Notes: a model not told the origin generated them from the letters alone. Shown: positions 1 to 9,462, counted from the stretch's first letter. The stretch: 64,000 bases of DNA from Sulfurimonas marina (GCF_014905095.1 NZ_CP041165.1:1612001-1676000); one strand, 5' to 3'. Numbers and translations are program-made.

Positions 1-337
1 GATCCATAAAGTTGATCGCAAAAGTTGAACGTCCACTTGTAATATAGACTATCAAGTGGGTACCGTTGTTGTTTAACGGTATACCACTCTCTATCCCCGC
101 TAAGAAAACATACAACTCCTCTGCAGATTTATTGTCAACTATACTTTTCAATTGCTCAGAACCGTTTAAAAGGGATATAACATCATCTACAAAGATATGG
201 TCCTGATAGAGACTTTTCTCTTTTTCCACATACTTTGAAGAGTTATTGATCTGCTTTAAAGTATAACCCACTGCCACCGTAATGATAATTACAAACATTA
301 CCGTAATAAGAAGTGCTATCCCTCTTTTTTTCTGCAT
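1..337 (-). CDS. GspK-like minor pseudopilin, 3' end cut by window edge
   Basis: Reading the minus strand from an ATG at 337 gives an open frame that runs off the window at base 1 (about 112 residues seen). It begins MQKKRGIALLITVMF, a short basic leader followed by a hydrophobic helix like that of type II secretion pseudopilins. The predicted mature N-terminus after Gly6 lacks the Glu5 found in other pilins, which is typical of GspK, the pseudopilin at the tip of the pseudopilus. The ATG directly follows the TAG of gspF, so the two are probably co-transcribed. Assignment to GspK rather than another minor pseudopilin is inference, because the large GspK insert domain is outside the window. 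Confidence 0.55.
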   Translation of the reverse strand, partial: MQKKRGIALLITVMFVIIITVAVGYTLKQINNSSKYVEKEKSLYQDHIFVDDVISLLNGSEQLKSIVDNKSAEELYVFLAGIESGIPLNNNGTHLIVYITSGRSTFAINFMD

Positions 338-1552
338 CTATTGAATACTCATTGAAAAAATTGGTAATAGCATCGCCGCTACGATAAAACCGATACTTCC
401 GCCTACAAAAAGCATTAAAGCAGGTTCAAGCAGCGTTAAAAGAAGAGAGATCTTATCACGGTTCTCTTCAAAATAAAGCTCTGAGACATTTGTTAAAACA
501 CTCTCAATTTCTGATGTCTCTTCACCAAGAGCAATCGCCTGTACAAAAGCATCATCAAGTTGTACGTTCGCATTGTAAAGTGCATGGGAAAGCAGTTTAC
601 CCTCAACCACTTTTTTACTTGCATCTATAAACAACTCTTTGATCACTTTATTACTCAAAATATTTGCACTCATATTGATTGTTTGAACAAAAACAACACC
701 CGAACGTGTCAAGAGTGAAGCGATGTAAGAGAAACGTGCAAGCTCACTTTTTAAAATAATCGTACCAAAAAGGGGGACTTTTAGTAAAAGTTTGTCCACA
801 AAGTAGGCAAAACTGTATATCTTCTTTTTTAGAGTAACAAAAAGTGCCGTAAAGATAAAAATCAATGCCAAAATCATTTGAAAATTTTCACTAAAGAAAT
901 CTCCAAGCCCTATGACTACTTTTGTAGGGGTTGGAAGTTCTTGGTCCATACTCTCAAAAATCCCCGTAATTTGCGGTACTACATAGGTAAGCATAAAGGC
1001 GATCATCACCAAAGAGATAATGATCATAAACGACGGATAAGCAAAAGCACCTTTAATCTCTTTTGCTATTTTATCCTGCTCTTTTAAAAAGCGGGACAGT
1101 TCCATAAGTACCTCATCTAGAATTCCACCGTCTTCACTTACACGGATAGACTCTACAAAAAACTCCGGAAGTTCTACCACATCCTGAGAAGAGAGGGCAC
1201 TGTAGAAGTTTTCCCCTTCATCTAGATGTGTATTTACCGTTGTTAAAAAAAGCTTTATTTTTTTATTTTTAGCGTAATGTGTTTGAACAATTTTCAAAGC
1301 CGAGACAATACTCATACCTGAACGGATATACATAGAGAGTTCACGAGCAAGAAGCGCCAACTCTTTAGAGGAGATCTTATAACGCTTTTTAATTTTAAAC
1401 TTCTCATAAAACGGAAGTGAATCCTCTTTTATATCGCTGTAGATAATTCCCGTCGCTTTGAGCTTTGCCTTCACCTCTTCAAGAGTTGCAGCTTCAACTC
1501 TGTCAGTGACATTTTTTCCCGTTTTATCTATACCTTTATATTTAAAAATCAT
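338..1552 (-). CDS. gspF: Type II secretion / type IV pilus inner-membrane platform protein GspF
   Basis: A polytopic inner-membrane platform protein that couples the secretion ATPase to pseudopilus assembly. It has the usual family length (404 residues) and two homologous cytoplasmic T2SSF domains: one around residues 65-190 (ELALLARELSMYIRSGMSI) and one around 265-390 (LARFSYIASLLTRSGV), each followed by membrane helices near 170-195, 215-240 and 375-400. A GTG at 1555 is in frame, but the ATG at 1552 overlaps the TGA of the upstream pseudopilin gene (TGATG), the usual coupled arrangement, so I prefer it. The neighbouring pseudopilin genes indicate type II secretion rather than a type IV pilus. 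No ATPase or secretin gene lies in the window. Confidence 0.9.
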   Translation of the reverse strand: MIFKYKGIDKTGKNVTDRVEAATLEEVKAKLKATGIIYSDIKEDSLPFYEKFKIKKRYKISSKELALLARELSMYIRSGMSIVSALKIVQTHYAKNKKIKLFLTTVNTHLDEGENFYSALSSQDVVELPEFFVESIRVSEDGGILDEVLMELSRFLKEQDKIAKEIKGAFAYPSFMIIISLVMIAFMLTYVVPQITGIFESMDQELPTPTKVVIGLGDFFSENFQMILALIFIFTALFVTLKKKIYSFAYFVDKLLLKVPLFGTIILKSELARFSYIASLLTRSGVVFVQTINMSANILSNKVIKELFIDASKKVVEGKLLSHALYNANVQLDDAFVQAIALGEETSEIESVLTNVSELYFEENRDKISLLLTLLEPALMLFVGGSIGFIVAAMLLPIFSMSIQ

Positions 1553-2034
1553 CACTTCACTTCTTGTATTAACTGCTCTTTTTCATCTACACACTCTTGC
1601 AAAGTATCGTAAACTTTTACACCCTTAAAGTACTCACTATAATCATATACTTTATCTTTAAAGGCAACTATATACTGGTCAGAAATGCCGTCTCTGGCAA
1701 CTTCAAACTCAAAACACCCTTTAAATCTTTGTTGTACTAAACCTTCTGAATAGCTATATCTATAAACTTCTATAGAATCATCGATCAGTTCTTCGATTTC
1801 TGCTCGTTTCTCTTGATCTATATAAAGAGTACATACAGAACAATCATCCTCACAGACAAGCTTCGAAGAGTTACCGTCTTTGATCTGTTTATACATATAA
1901 CTTTTCAGATTTTTTAAACTCAGCTTCTCTTGCTCTTCATTTACACTATGAAGTTTTGTTATCACAAGGGTATAGACAACCCCGATGATAACTATTACTA
2001 TCATTAACTCAATAAGTGAAAAAGCTTTTTTCAA
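1552..2034 (-). CDS. Minor pseudopilin with prepilin methylation motif
   Basis: A 160-residue protein starting MKKAFSLIELMIVIVIIGV, the class III prepilin signal: a short basic leader, cleavage before Phe, Glu at mature position 5 and a hydrophobic assembly helix. The residue before the cleavage site is Ala rather than the common Gly, as also in the next gene. The C-terminal domain is acidic and contains three closely spaced Cys (CEDDCSVC near residue 62), possibly a disulfide or metal knot. It lies between gspG and gspF with 3 bp and a TGATG overlap, so it is probably a minor pseudopilin of the GspH/I/J class; I cannot say which. Confidence 0.75.
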   Translation of the reverse strand: MKKAFSLIELMIVIVIIGVVYTLVITKLHSVNEEQEKLSLKNLKSYMYKQIKDGNSSKLVCEDDCSVCTLYIDQEKRAEIEELIDDSIEVYRYSYSEGLVQQRFKGCFEFEVARDGISDQYIVAFKDKVYDYSEYFKGVKVYDTLQECVDEKEQLIQEVK

Positions 2035-2037
2035 AAC

Positions 2038-2427
2038 TTATTTACACTCACTTAGTTTAATGTCGGCAGCTTCATCTTTACCACCCTCTTTTTTATCAGC
2101 ACCTAGAGAGATAAGTTCTACTTTACCGTCGTTGTTGATGTAGATAAACTCTTGCCCCCAAGAATCTTTAGGCATCTTAGCGTCTTTAAAATACTTATCG
2201 TCTTTTGTAAGTAGTTTTAAGCCCTCTTGTGTTGAAGGGTACACACTATTTTTAATCTTGTACATATCAAGTGCACCGTTATAGATACTTTTCATCTGTA
2301 CACATACAAGGTCACGTTTCGCTTCTTCACCCTTACCTGTAAGACTCGGCATAACCATCGCCGCTAACAGTCCAAGGATTACGATAACGATCATCAGTTC
2401 TATTAAAGAGAACGCATTTCTTTTCAT
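2038..2427 (-). CDS. gspG: Major pseudopilin GspG
   Basis: A 129-residue major pseudopilin, the main subunit of the periplasmic type II secretion piston. The N-terminus carries the prepilin peptidase site (RNA-FSLIELMIVIVILG) with Glu5. The C-terminal half has the GspG signature: YPSTQEGL near residue 64, DSWGQEFIYIN near 87, and an Asp/Gly/Lys-rich calcium-loop region ending DIKLSECK. Ala rather than Gly stands before the cleavage site. It is the first gene of the set gspG - minor pseudopilin - gspF - gspK-like and follows the large lipoprotein gene on the same strand after 134 bp. Confidence 0.9.
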   Translation of the reverse strand: MKRNAFSLIELMIVIVILGLLAAMVMPSLTGKGEEAKRDLVCVQMKSIYNGALDMYKIKNSVYPSTQEGLKLLTKDDKYFKDAKMPKDSWGQEFIYINNDGKVELISLGADKKEGGKDEAADIKLSECK

Positions 2428-2522
2428 AAAAAACCTTTTGAAATATTGTTTGAAATACTATTATATAAAAATTACATGAAGATTACATGAAAATTACAAT
2501 CATTTATAAGATTTTAGGAAGT

Positions 2523-2549
2523 TTTCGTATGCCGCTAGGGCATACGAAA
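2523..2549. terminator. Perfect stem-loop after the large lipoprotein gene
   Basis: An 11-bp perfect inverted repeat (left arm 2523-2533, right arm 2539-2549) with a 5-base loop lies 13 bases past the lipoprotein stop codon and about 95 bases before gspG. The arms end in A/T runs, but no clear U-tract follows on the minus strand, so it may be a weak terminator, an mRNA 3'-end stabiliser or a REP-like repeat unit. The stem is seen; the function is inferred. Confidence 0.5.
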
Positions 2550-2561
2550 TAAAAGAAGAAT

Positions 2562-5500
2562 TTAGTGAGTAGCGTTAAAATTACTTACTATCTCTTGTGC
2601 AGCTGTATCATTAAAGTAATACTCTACAAAACCAGTATTTGCAGGAGTATAACTACCTTGATATATACGTGATGTAGTTGTACCATCTTCAAGTACAATA
2701 CCTGGAGCTACTAAAATTGGATTTTTATTATAAGCTCCAACTAAAGTATCATCAACTGTCATAAGGATCATATCAACTGTAGTTCCATTATTATCTGTAT
2801 ACGTTGTTGCCGTCCAAGTTCCTGCACTTGGATTAATAACAGTCGGTTCCATACTAAGTCCCATATAGACACTTGTCATATCAACTTCCACTATAGTTCC
2901 ATTTCCATCACTAAACTGTTCACCTTGAGCGAACATCAATTGGCGTTTATAGTTTTCACGATTATACGCTGCTGTATAATTGCCAAACATCTCTGCTAAA
3001 GCAGTTACAGGAGTTACTCCATCTACATACGCTTCTACCGGTCCCCAAATATCGTACTCATCGTTTAACATAAGTACAGCTACTTTAGAAACAACTGAAC
3101 CTGTCGGTAAAGTAATACCAAGTTCACCTAATTCTGTGATCTCACTTGCGATCTCAGTTGCACTCATATTCTCATTTACTACAACAGCTTTTGCAACAGG
3201 AGTACCTTCCATGCTAACTGTCATAGTACTATTCCATTGGCTATCATGAGTACCATTACCATCAGGATTTACAAATGTACCGTCTGTTTTAAACTCTAAA
3301 TAATCATACTCAAGTGTAGCTGTACCGTTTTCATCAGTATTAACTCCCCAAAAACTATATAGTGGAGTATCTGCAGGGAAAGTTTGCGGAGACGCTGCAT
3401 ATGTATCAAACTCTGTTGAAGTTAAATTTTGAGATGCTTCACTCATCCCATAAAGAGAGTCACTATTCATTGAAGCTTCTACAAAAACACTGTATGTCAC
3501 TGTTGAATTAACATCACCGTCACTCATTGTTACCGTTATAGTTGCATTCCCCTCTTGTACTGTTTCGATCGTAAAATTACCATCAGAAGAGAGTATTGTG
3601 TTTGGACCAAAAACTTGACTTGGATCGTTGATAGCAGAAACACTGTATGTAACAGTAGCACCTTCAGGATCAACTGCACCAATATTTCCAGAAATAGTCT
3701 CACCTACTAACATTGTAAATGCAGCATTATTTGCAACCGGAGGATTATTTGTTGAGATGTTTACATTTACAGTCGCTGTAGCTTCTGTGAAACCGTCAGT
3801 TATAGTGTATGTAAAGCTATCACTCCCTTCATATCCCGCATTAGGAGTGTACTCTACACTATCACTCGTCCATGTAACTGTACCGTTTTGACCGTCTGTC
3901 GCATTAGTTATAGATAAAATTCCTTCACCGCCAAAATCGTTTGCCAGTACATTGTATGTAATAGGTGTATCGGGCTGAGTAGTTATAGAATCATCAACTG
4001 CTGTAAGTTGTGTTGGTGTAGGATCAATAGTACCGCCATTTGCAATAAATGTTGCAATAGCAGCTTTGATATCATTTACTGCTACATCATTAAATTCCGC
4101 TTGTTCCGTATCTATTTTAAACTCTGTTGCAGCTGCTTGATACTGACCTTTACGTACAGCACCGTCCGCAACAGCAATTAAGTTATCTTCCCAACCAAAA
4201 TAACTTTCACTGCCAATATCAGGTTTATAAGTTATTAGTAACATACCATTAACAGTTTTTGCTTCCCATGTACCAACTTTTGTTTGCGGATAAGGTCCAT
4301 CAATTACTGTATGATCTGTAACAACTAAATTCCCTGTCATTCCAGAAACTACACTACTGAACTCTGTTCCAGTAGAATCAATTACCGGACAGTTATGGAA
4401 CATATTACATTGTGTTGAAGCTGTATTTCTTTCAAAATCAACACCAGTAAATTCTCCTGTAAGTTCATTAAAAACACCAGACGGTGAATTTACAGACTGC
4501 ATATAAGCATATAAAGTAGTAAATGTCACATCCGTTGAATACCAGTTAAATGTTACAGGATCTTGTTCTTGTACTGTTGGAGCATCCCATAATTCATAAA
4601 GATCAGTTGTAGGTTTAAATGCTAAAACATATGCTTTTGCACCAGCATTAAATGTCACATTATCTTCACCCGGAACTTGAGCATTGATCTCAGAAATCAG
4701 TGCAGCACCTTCAGCTGTTGGATTTGCCAGATCGTACTCTGCTGCAATTTGTACAGCCATACCATTTTCAAATGTAATCACACCGTTAGTAAGCGTATAA
4801 GTTTTAAACGATTCTGTTGTCCAGCCGTTTGCACCTAGAACATAATCACTGTTAGCTTTTGTACTAGCCTCAAAAACACCTGTTGTCGTGTTTAATTCAT
4901 AAGCATTTTCAGTAAATGTACCACTATTTAAACTGTGAGTTCTTAACTCAACAACTGTTTTATCATAATCCTCCCATACATCAAAGTTAGAGAACTCCAT
5001 ACCATCTGTAAAAGTAATAGCTGTTGGCGTGTCACCTGGATCAATTGGATCGACTGGAGTACTTAACACAGTAATAGTAACTGTACCATTAACATCTACA
5101 CTGCCGTCACTAACTGTATATGTTAATGTATCTGTACCTGCAACTAAGCCTGCTACATAATCTATAGTTCCTCCATTAATTGTAGCTGTTCCATAATTTC
5201 CTACAGTAACAGCAGTTATACTCAATGTATCACTATCTACATCTGTATCATTCGCCAATACGTCGATAGTAACAGAAGCACCTGTGGTAACGCTATCTGT
5301 ATCATTTAGAACTGTTGGAGCATCATTTACTGCATTTACAGTGATATTTACATTAGCAGTGGCAGCAAGACCTGTAGTATCTGTTACAGTATATACTAAA
5401 CTATCTGTACCGTTAAAGTTTACCTCTGGAGTATATGTAATACTTCCATTAGCATATATCGCAACACCATGACTAGGTTGTGTTGTAATCTGAACTGCTA

Positions 5501-6830
5501 AAATATCTTGATTTTGATCACTAAAACTTAATGGTATTTCTACTGCATTATCTTCATTAGTAGTAGCTACTGAATCTAATGCAACCGGTGCATACTCATT
5601 TCTTTTAACCACTAAGTTATATGTTTGATTTTTTGTAACTACAGTACTGTTTGCATCACTTGCAACTTTAGAAACAGTCGCTTTTAAAGCTACATTTACA
5701 TCTATCGTATCAGTTCTTGTTATAACACCTGTTGTAGCATCCACAGCTGCATTGTCTGATGACCAAGTAAGGTTTACATCTGTTAATGTAGCAGGATCTG
5801 TAAGATTTAAATCTACTATAATATTATTATTTGCTGTATTAGCTCCTAAATAGCTGATATTGTTATCAAAAGCATCTTGTATTGCATCTAGTGCATCTGC
5901 AATTGGGTCTGTATATGTCCCATCTTCGATCTGTGTAACAGTATCGTTTGCATCTAAGTTTTCAATTACCGTTGTATAGTCTGCAATTGCCGTAGTGTCA
6001 TTATTTTCAATTGCTGATTCTACTACTTCTGTATAAGTGTCTAAAACATCACCAATACCGTCAAGTGTATCTGTTGTAGCATTTTGCTCAGCTATCTCAT
6101 CAACTTTAGCGACATATGTTTCTAAAAATGTTTCAACACTTGTATCAATAGCAACGCTTTTATCTGTCGCCACTTTCTGTACTAAAACAGTTGCATTAAA
6201 GTCACCACTACTTGTATTTTCATCTGTCACGCTTGCAAGCGAAGCAAATACATCTTCATAAGCCTTGTTAAAGTCACTTTCACCAGTTGCAGCAGCAACT
6301 ACTTCAACTGTCTTTTGTACTTTTTGTGCAGCTAAGAAAACTGTAGGTTCTGTCATCGGATCCTTATCAACATCTTCAGCTGAAAGACCAAAGTTTGCAG
6401 CTACTTTTGTTTTAGCTGTATCAATATCCACACCCTTAGCAACCATTGCAGTAACATATGTACTTAAAGGTGAAAGGATAGGTGTTTTTCCTTGATAAAT
6501 CGCAGAAAGTCTCCCTTCAAACGGTTTCCCAGTACTTCTATCTATACCACCGTATGCATAGATTTTAGTACCATTTGTAATTGTACCTGTTAAAGTAAAG
6601 TCACCGTTTGTATCTGTAATAGTTGCTTGTTCTGTAGCATTTTGTTCTCCATCAGCCGTACTATCTACAAAAACAGTAGCTCCTTGAAGATAACCATCAA
6701 CTGCTCCACCACTTATACTAGTGAGTGTAGTAGTACTGTCACTACTGCCTCCGCCACTACATCCAGTCATCCCAAGTACAACTGCCGTACCTAAAGACAT
6801 CATAGATGTTTTTAGAAAAAAGTGTTTCAT
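2562..6830 (-). CDS. Large multidomain surface lipoprotein with cadherin-like repeats
   Basis: A 1422-residue exported protein with a lipoprotein signal (GMTGC, lipidated Cys24) followed by a Gly/Ser linker. Residues about 40-160 form a region common in large Campylobacterota lipoproteins (GGAVDGYLQGATVFVD); about 325-410 is an Ig-like module; about 415-500, 503-590 and 943-1026 are cadherin/VCBS-like modules with calcium-type Asp/Asn motifs (DVLANDTDVDSD, NVLANDF); about 1027-1118 is a further beta module. Two related domains of about 270-330 residues (605-930 and 1155-1420) match no family I know. The protein is very acidic and Thr-rich. It is probably a surface adhesin or structural protein. 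Its place just upstream of pseudopilin genes makes it a candidate type II secretion client, but that is inference. Confidence 0.7.
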   Translation of the reverse strand: MKHFFLKTSMMSLGTAVVLGMTGCSGGGSSDSTTTLTSISGGAVDGYLQGATVFVDSTADGEQNATEQATITDTNGDFTLTGTITNGTKIYAYGGIDRSTGKPFEGRLSAIYQGKTPILSPLSTYVTAMVAKGVDIDTAKTKVAANFGLSAEDVDKDPMTEPTVFLAAQKVQKTVEVVAAATGESDFNKAYEDVFASLASVTDENTSSGDFNATVLVQKVATDKSVAIDTSVETFLETYVAKVDEIAEQNATTDTLDGIGDVLDTYTEVVESAIENNDTTAIADYTTVIENLDANDTVTQIEDGTYTDPIADALDAIQDAFDNNISYLGANTANNNIIVDLNLTDPATLTDVNLTWSSDNAAVDATTGVITRTDTIDVNVALKATVSKVASDANSTVVTKNQTYNLVVKRNEYAPVALDSVATTNEDNAVEIPLSFSDQNQDILAVQITTQPSHGVAIYANGSITYTPEVNFNGTDSLVYTVTDTTGLAATANVNITVNAVNDAPTVLNDTDSVTTGASVTIDVLANDTDVDSDTLSITAVTVGNYGTATINGGTIDYVAGLVAGTDTLTYTVSDGSVDVNGTVTITVLSTPVDPIDPGDTPTAITFTDGMEFSNFDVWEDYDKTVVELRTHSLNSGTFTENAYELNTTTGVFEASTKANSDYVLGANGWTTESFKTYTLTNGVITFENGMAVQIAAEYDLANPTAEGAALISEINAQVPGEDNVTFNAGAKAYVLAFKPTTDLYELWDAPTVQEQDPVTFNWYSTDVTFTTLYAYMQSVNSPSGVFNELTGEFTGVDFERNTASTQCNMFHNCPVIDSTGTEFSSVVSGMTGNLVVTDHTVIDGPYPQTKVGTWEAKTVNGMLLITYKPDIGSESYFGWEDNLIAVADGAVRKGQYQAAATEFKIDTEQAEFNDVAVNDIKAAIATFIANGGTIDPTPTQLTAVDDSITTQPDTPITYNVLANDFGGEGILSITNATDGQNGTVTWTSDSVEYTPNAGYEGSDSFTYTITDGFTEATATVNVNISTNNPPVANNAAFTMLVGETISGNIGAVDPEGATVTYSVSAINDPSQVFGPNTILSSDGNFTIETVQEGNATITVTMSDGDVNSTVTYSVFVEASMNSDSLYGMSEASQNLTSTEFDTYAASPQTFPADTPLYSFWGVNTDENGTATLEYDYLEFKTDGTFVNPDGNGTHDSQWNSTMTVSMEGTPVAKAVVVNENMSATEIASEITELGELGITLPTGSVVSKVAVLMLNDEYDIWGPVEAYVDGVTPVTALAEMFGNYTAAYNRENYKRQLMFAQGEQFSDGNGTIVEVDMTSVYMGLSMEPTVINPSAGTWTATTYTDNNGTTVDMILMTVDDTLVGAYNKNPILVAPGIVLEDGTTTSRIYQGSYTPANTGFVEYYFNDTAAQEIVSNFNATH

Positions 6831-6865
6831 TATTTCTCCCTTTTTTAGATTAAAATCTATTGTGT

Positions 6866-6902
6866 AGTATACTAACCCTATGTCACATTTATCGTCACAT
6901 TT
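6866..6902 (-). promoter_or_regulatory. Promoter of the lipoprotein gene with a tandem 9-bp repeat
   Basis: On the minus strand a -10-like TATACT (6871-6866, inside the palindrome TAGTATACTA at 6865-6874) lies about 35 bases before the lipoprotein ATG. Just upstream are two copies of AAATGTGAC (minus-strand 6902-6894 and 6890-6882) spaced 12 bp start to start, where a -35 box would be. No good -35 hexamer is visible. This layout fits an activator that binds as a tandem dimer; the regulator is unknown, and the divergently encoded OmpR-type regulator at 8759 is one candidate. Confidence 0.4.
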
Positions 6903-6935
6903 TTGTTATTTTTTGAAAAATGTTAAGATCTGCTT

Positions 6936-8756
6936 ATGAACGTAACATTAAAACTACTTATTATTCTTCTTTTTAGTTTATCGCTTAGTGCATATGATAT
7001 AGACGATACAACATCAAATGTTTCATTACTTGAACACAGTTCTATTTTTCTCGATCATACAAACAGTCTTGAAAAAGAAGAAGTTCTAACTAAAAAGTTT
7101 CAAATAAATAATCAGAAGGTAATTAACCTTGGTATAGTTCCAGATACTGCTCTTTGGATCAAGTTTACTCTCAAAAACAAGACAGATAAACCACTAACAA
7201 AAATCATAGAATATGCTAATTCAGAAACCGAAGATCTCCTGTTTATTGACGGTGATAAAACTATTAAAGATGGGATGTTTCATCATAGGGATTCAAGAGA
7301 CTCTCTCAATCCTACTTTTGAAATCACCTTGCAACCTTTTGAAGAGAAAACATACTTCATTAAGGGGCATTGTAAAATTTCAACATTTGTAGCAAAAATT
7401 ATTTTATGGAATAAAACTGATTTTGTAGAGCATAGCTATACACAGAAGTTCTATATGATTACTTTTTTTACAATCATTGTAACTCTTTTGCTTTACAACC
7501 TTATGCTCTTCATCTTTACCAGAGATATAGTTTACTTGTACTATATCCTATATCTCACAGCAGTAATTTTCTTTGAGTCAATCTATCTCGGAGTTGCTCA
7601 GCTCTACCTTTTTTCCAATGCTATTTCAGAGTTTGTCACAAAAGCGACGATGTGCTACATTGTTATACTTGTTTTACCGATGCTCCTTTTTACGATGGAA
7701 TTTTTACATACAGAAAGATTTAAAAAGACACATCTATTTTTAAAAACTTATCTCTATGGGCTTCCTATTATTGCTCTATTGAGTTTTGATAATTTTTTAT
7801 TTGATCTAAATGTAATGTTAATTTTTTTCCCGTTAGGATTTTTAATGGTATTGTCAGGATTCTATGCTCTAAAAAATGGGACAAAAGAAGCATCTATCTA
7901 CCTTATAGGGTGGACATTCGTAATCATCTCTCTCATCTTCTCGGTCATACAGTCTCTAGGTGGTTATAATATATTTGAACACTTCAGATATATAAACGAA
8001 GTTGCCTTTTCACTAGAAGCCTTTACCTTCTCAATAGCACTTGCTTATCGTATAAGACGTTTACATCTTCAAAAAGACACCCTTAACCAAAAACTTATAG
8101 AGTTGCAACAAGATGAACAAAAACGTCTTCAAACACTTGTAGAGAAACAGACTCATGATCTCAAAACCTCTTTGGAGGAAAAAGACCTACTCTATAAAGA
8201 GTTGCAACACCGAGTAAAAAACAATCTTGCAATGGTAATTTCACTTTTACAATTGCAGATCCATAAGACAACTGTTAAAAGTACTAAAAATGAACTTACT
8301 GTTACTTGTAATAGAATCAACTCTTTTGCAAAACTCTATGAACTTTTGCACTTATCAGATGATCATTCCATGATCAATACAGAACTATATTTTCAAAACA
8401 TTATCAAGAATATCAAGATACATTTTAAACTCCATGTAAATATTCTTTACGACATTAAATACAATATACCAGTAAAGGACTCTATCTATTGCGGATTGAT
8501 TTTAAATGAACTTATTACAAACTCCTTTAAATACGCTTTTAACAATGAAGGGACAATTCTTGTACGTACCTACAAAAAAGATCACTATATTTACATGTCT
8601 GTAGAAGATAATGGTAAAGGGTACGATCTAAAGAAAACTCCGTCACTTGGATTGACGATAGTAGATACATTAACTCAAAAGCAACTCCGTGGTACAATAG
8701 ATGTACAAGTAGATAACGGAACAAAAACAATAATTAAGTGGAAAGAGGAAAGTTAA
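6936..8756 (+). CDS. Membrane sensor histidine kinase, 7TMR-DISM plus HisKA_2 type
   Basis: A 606-residue sensor kinase. A signal peptide (1-18) precedes a periplasmic 7TMR-DISM extracellular domain (about 25-160), then seven predicted membrane helices (about 168-370), a coiled coil (about 375-420), a HisKA_2 dimerisation/phosphoacceptor domain with His425 in ELQHRVKNN, and a HATPase domain (about 510-604; LNELITNSFKYAF N-box, VEDNGKGYD G1 box). DISM modules are thought to bind carbohydrates or other small ligands outside the membrane. The downstream regulator starts 2 bp after this stop, so the pair is almost certainly cognate. The ligand cannot be read from sequence. Confidence 0.88.
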   Translation: MNVTLKLLIILLFSLSLSAYDIDDTTSNVSLLEHSSIFLDHTNSLEKEEVLTKKFQINNQKVINLGIVPDTALWIKFTLKNKTDKPLTKIIEYANSETEDLLFIDGDKTIKDGMFHHRDSRDSLNPTFEITLQPFEEKTYFIKGHCKISTFVAKIILWNKTDFVEHSYTQKFYMITFFTIIVTLLLYNLMLFIFTRDIVYLYYILYLTAVIFFESIYLGVAQLYLFSNAISEFVTKATMCYIVILVLPMLLFTMEFLHTERFKKTHLFLKTYLYGLPIIALLSFDNFLFDLNVMLIFFPLGFLMVLSGFYALKNGTKEASIYLIGWTFVIISLIFSVIQSLGGYNIFEHFRYINEVAFSLEAFTFSIALAYRIRRLHLQKDTLNQKLIELQQDEQKRLQTLVEKQTHDLKTSLEEKDLLYKELQHRVKNNLAMVISLLQLQIHKTTVKSTKNELTVTCNRINSFAKLYELLHLSDDHSMINTELYFQNIIKNIKIHFKLHVNILYDIKYNIPVKDSIYCGLILNELITNSFKYAFNNEGTILVRTYKKDHYIYMSVEDNGKGYDLKKTPSLGLTIVDTLTQKQLRGTIDVQVDNGTKTIIKWKEES

Positions 8757-8758
8757 AT

Positions 8759-9445
8759 ATGAAAGGTTTAAACATTCTTATCATCGAGGATGAAAGTATT
8801 CTTGCTTTAAACTTATCTCTCCAACTCAAAGAAGCGGGGTTTCATGTTGTTGATAATGCCACAAATTTTGAAGATGCTTTTTCACTATTAAAACAACACA
8901 GTGAAATTAACCTGCTCATTATGGATATACATCTCAATGATAAAATAGACGGTGTTGACTTCTATAAACAACTTAACGAAAAAATTCCAGTCATTTACCT
9001 CACAGCCTATACAGATGATCAGACTATCAATAAAGCGATAGAGACTCAGCCTTTAGGCTATTTGGCAAAGCCTCTAAATGAAAGAGAGCTTTTTGCTTTA
9101 CTGAAACTTGCGGCTTTAAAAAGAAAACCTCTACAAACATCAAAAGAAAATCTTTTAACACTTCCAAACAACTATATTTTTGATCGAGAGCACGATATAC
9201 TGACCCATAATGGTCAACGGGTAAAAATAAATGGGAAAAAACTTCAACTTTTAAAACTACTTATTGAAGCAAAAGGGGAATATATTCCATTTGAGATAAT
9301 AGAAGATGAACTTTATAAAGACAATCCTCCTAGTGAATCTTCTCTAAGAACATTGGTTTACAGACTCCGTTCTCAGCTTGGATATGATTTCATTGAGACA
9401 CAACGAGCATATGGAATTCGACTCTCTATGCAAAATTCATCATAA
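8759..9445 (+). CDS. Response regulator, receiver plus OmpR-type winged helix
   Basis: A 228-residue DNA-binding response regulator partnered with the upstream kinase. The receiver (about 1-120) shows the acidic pair IIEDES, the phosphoacceptor Asp in LLIMDIHLN, the Thr of YLTAYTDD and the Lys of YLAKPLN. A winged-helix Trans_reg_C domain (about 140-225) follows, with SSLRTLVYRLRSQL as recognition helix. An in-frame GTG at 8738 lies inside the kinase gene, but the ATG at 8759 has AGAGGA about 9 bases upstream, so I use it. Targets are unknown; the repeat-bearing promoter at 6866-6902 is a candidate. Confidence 0.88.
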   Translation: MKGLNILIIEDESILALNLSLQLKEAGFHVVDNATNFEDAFSLLKQHSEINLLIMDIHLNDKIDGVDFYKQLNEKIPVIYLTAYTDDQTINKAIETQPLGYLAKPLNERELFALLKLAALKRKPLQTSKENLLTLPNNYIFDREHDILTHNGQRVKINGKKLQLLKLLIEAKGEYIPFEIIEDELYKDNPPSESSLRTLVYRLRSQLGYDFIETQRAYGIRLSMQNSS

Positions 9446-9462
9446 ATTCTAAATTTTTTAGA

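Noticed and set aside
2980-6495. Several plus-strand frames of 60-90 residues opposite the lipoprotein gene
   Set aside because: They are shadows of a Thr/Val-rich coding strand and have no start signals or family features.
8738-8758. Earlier GTG start for the response regulator
   Set aside because: It lies inside the kinase gene and its codons contain the ribosome site of the ATG at 8759.
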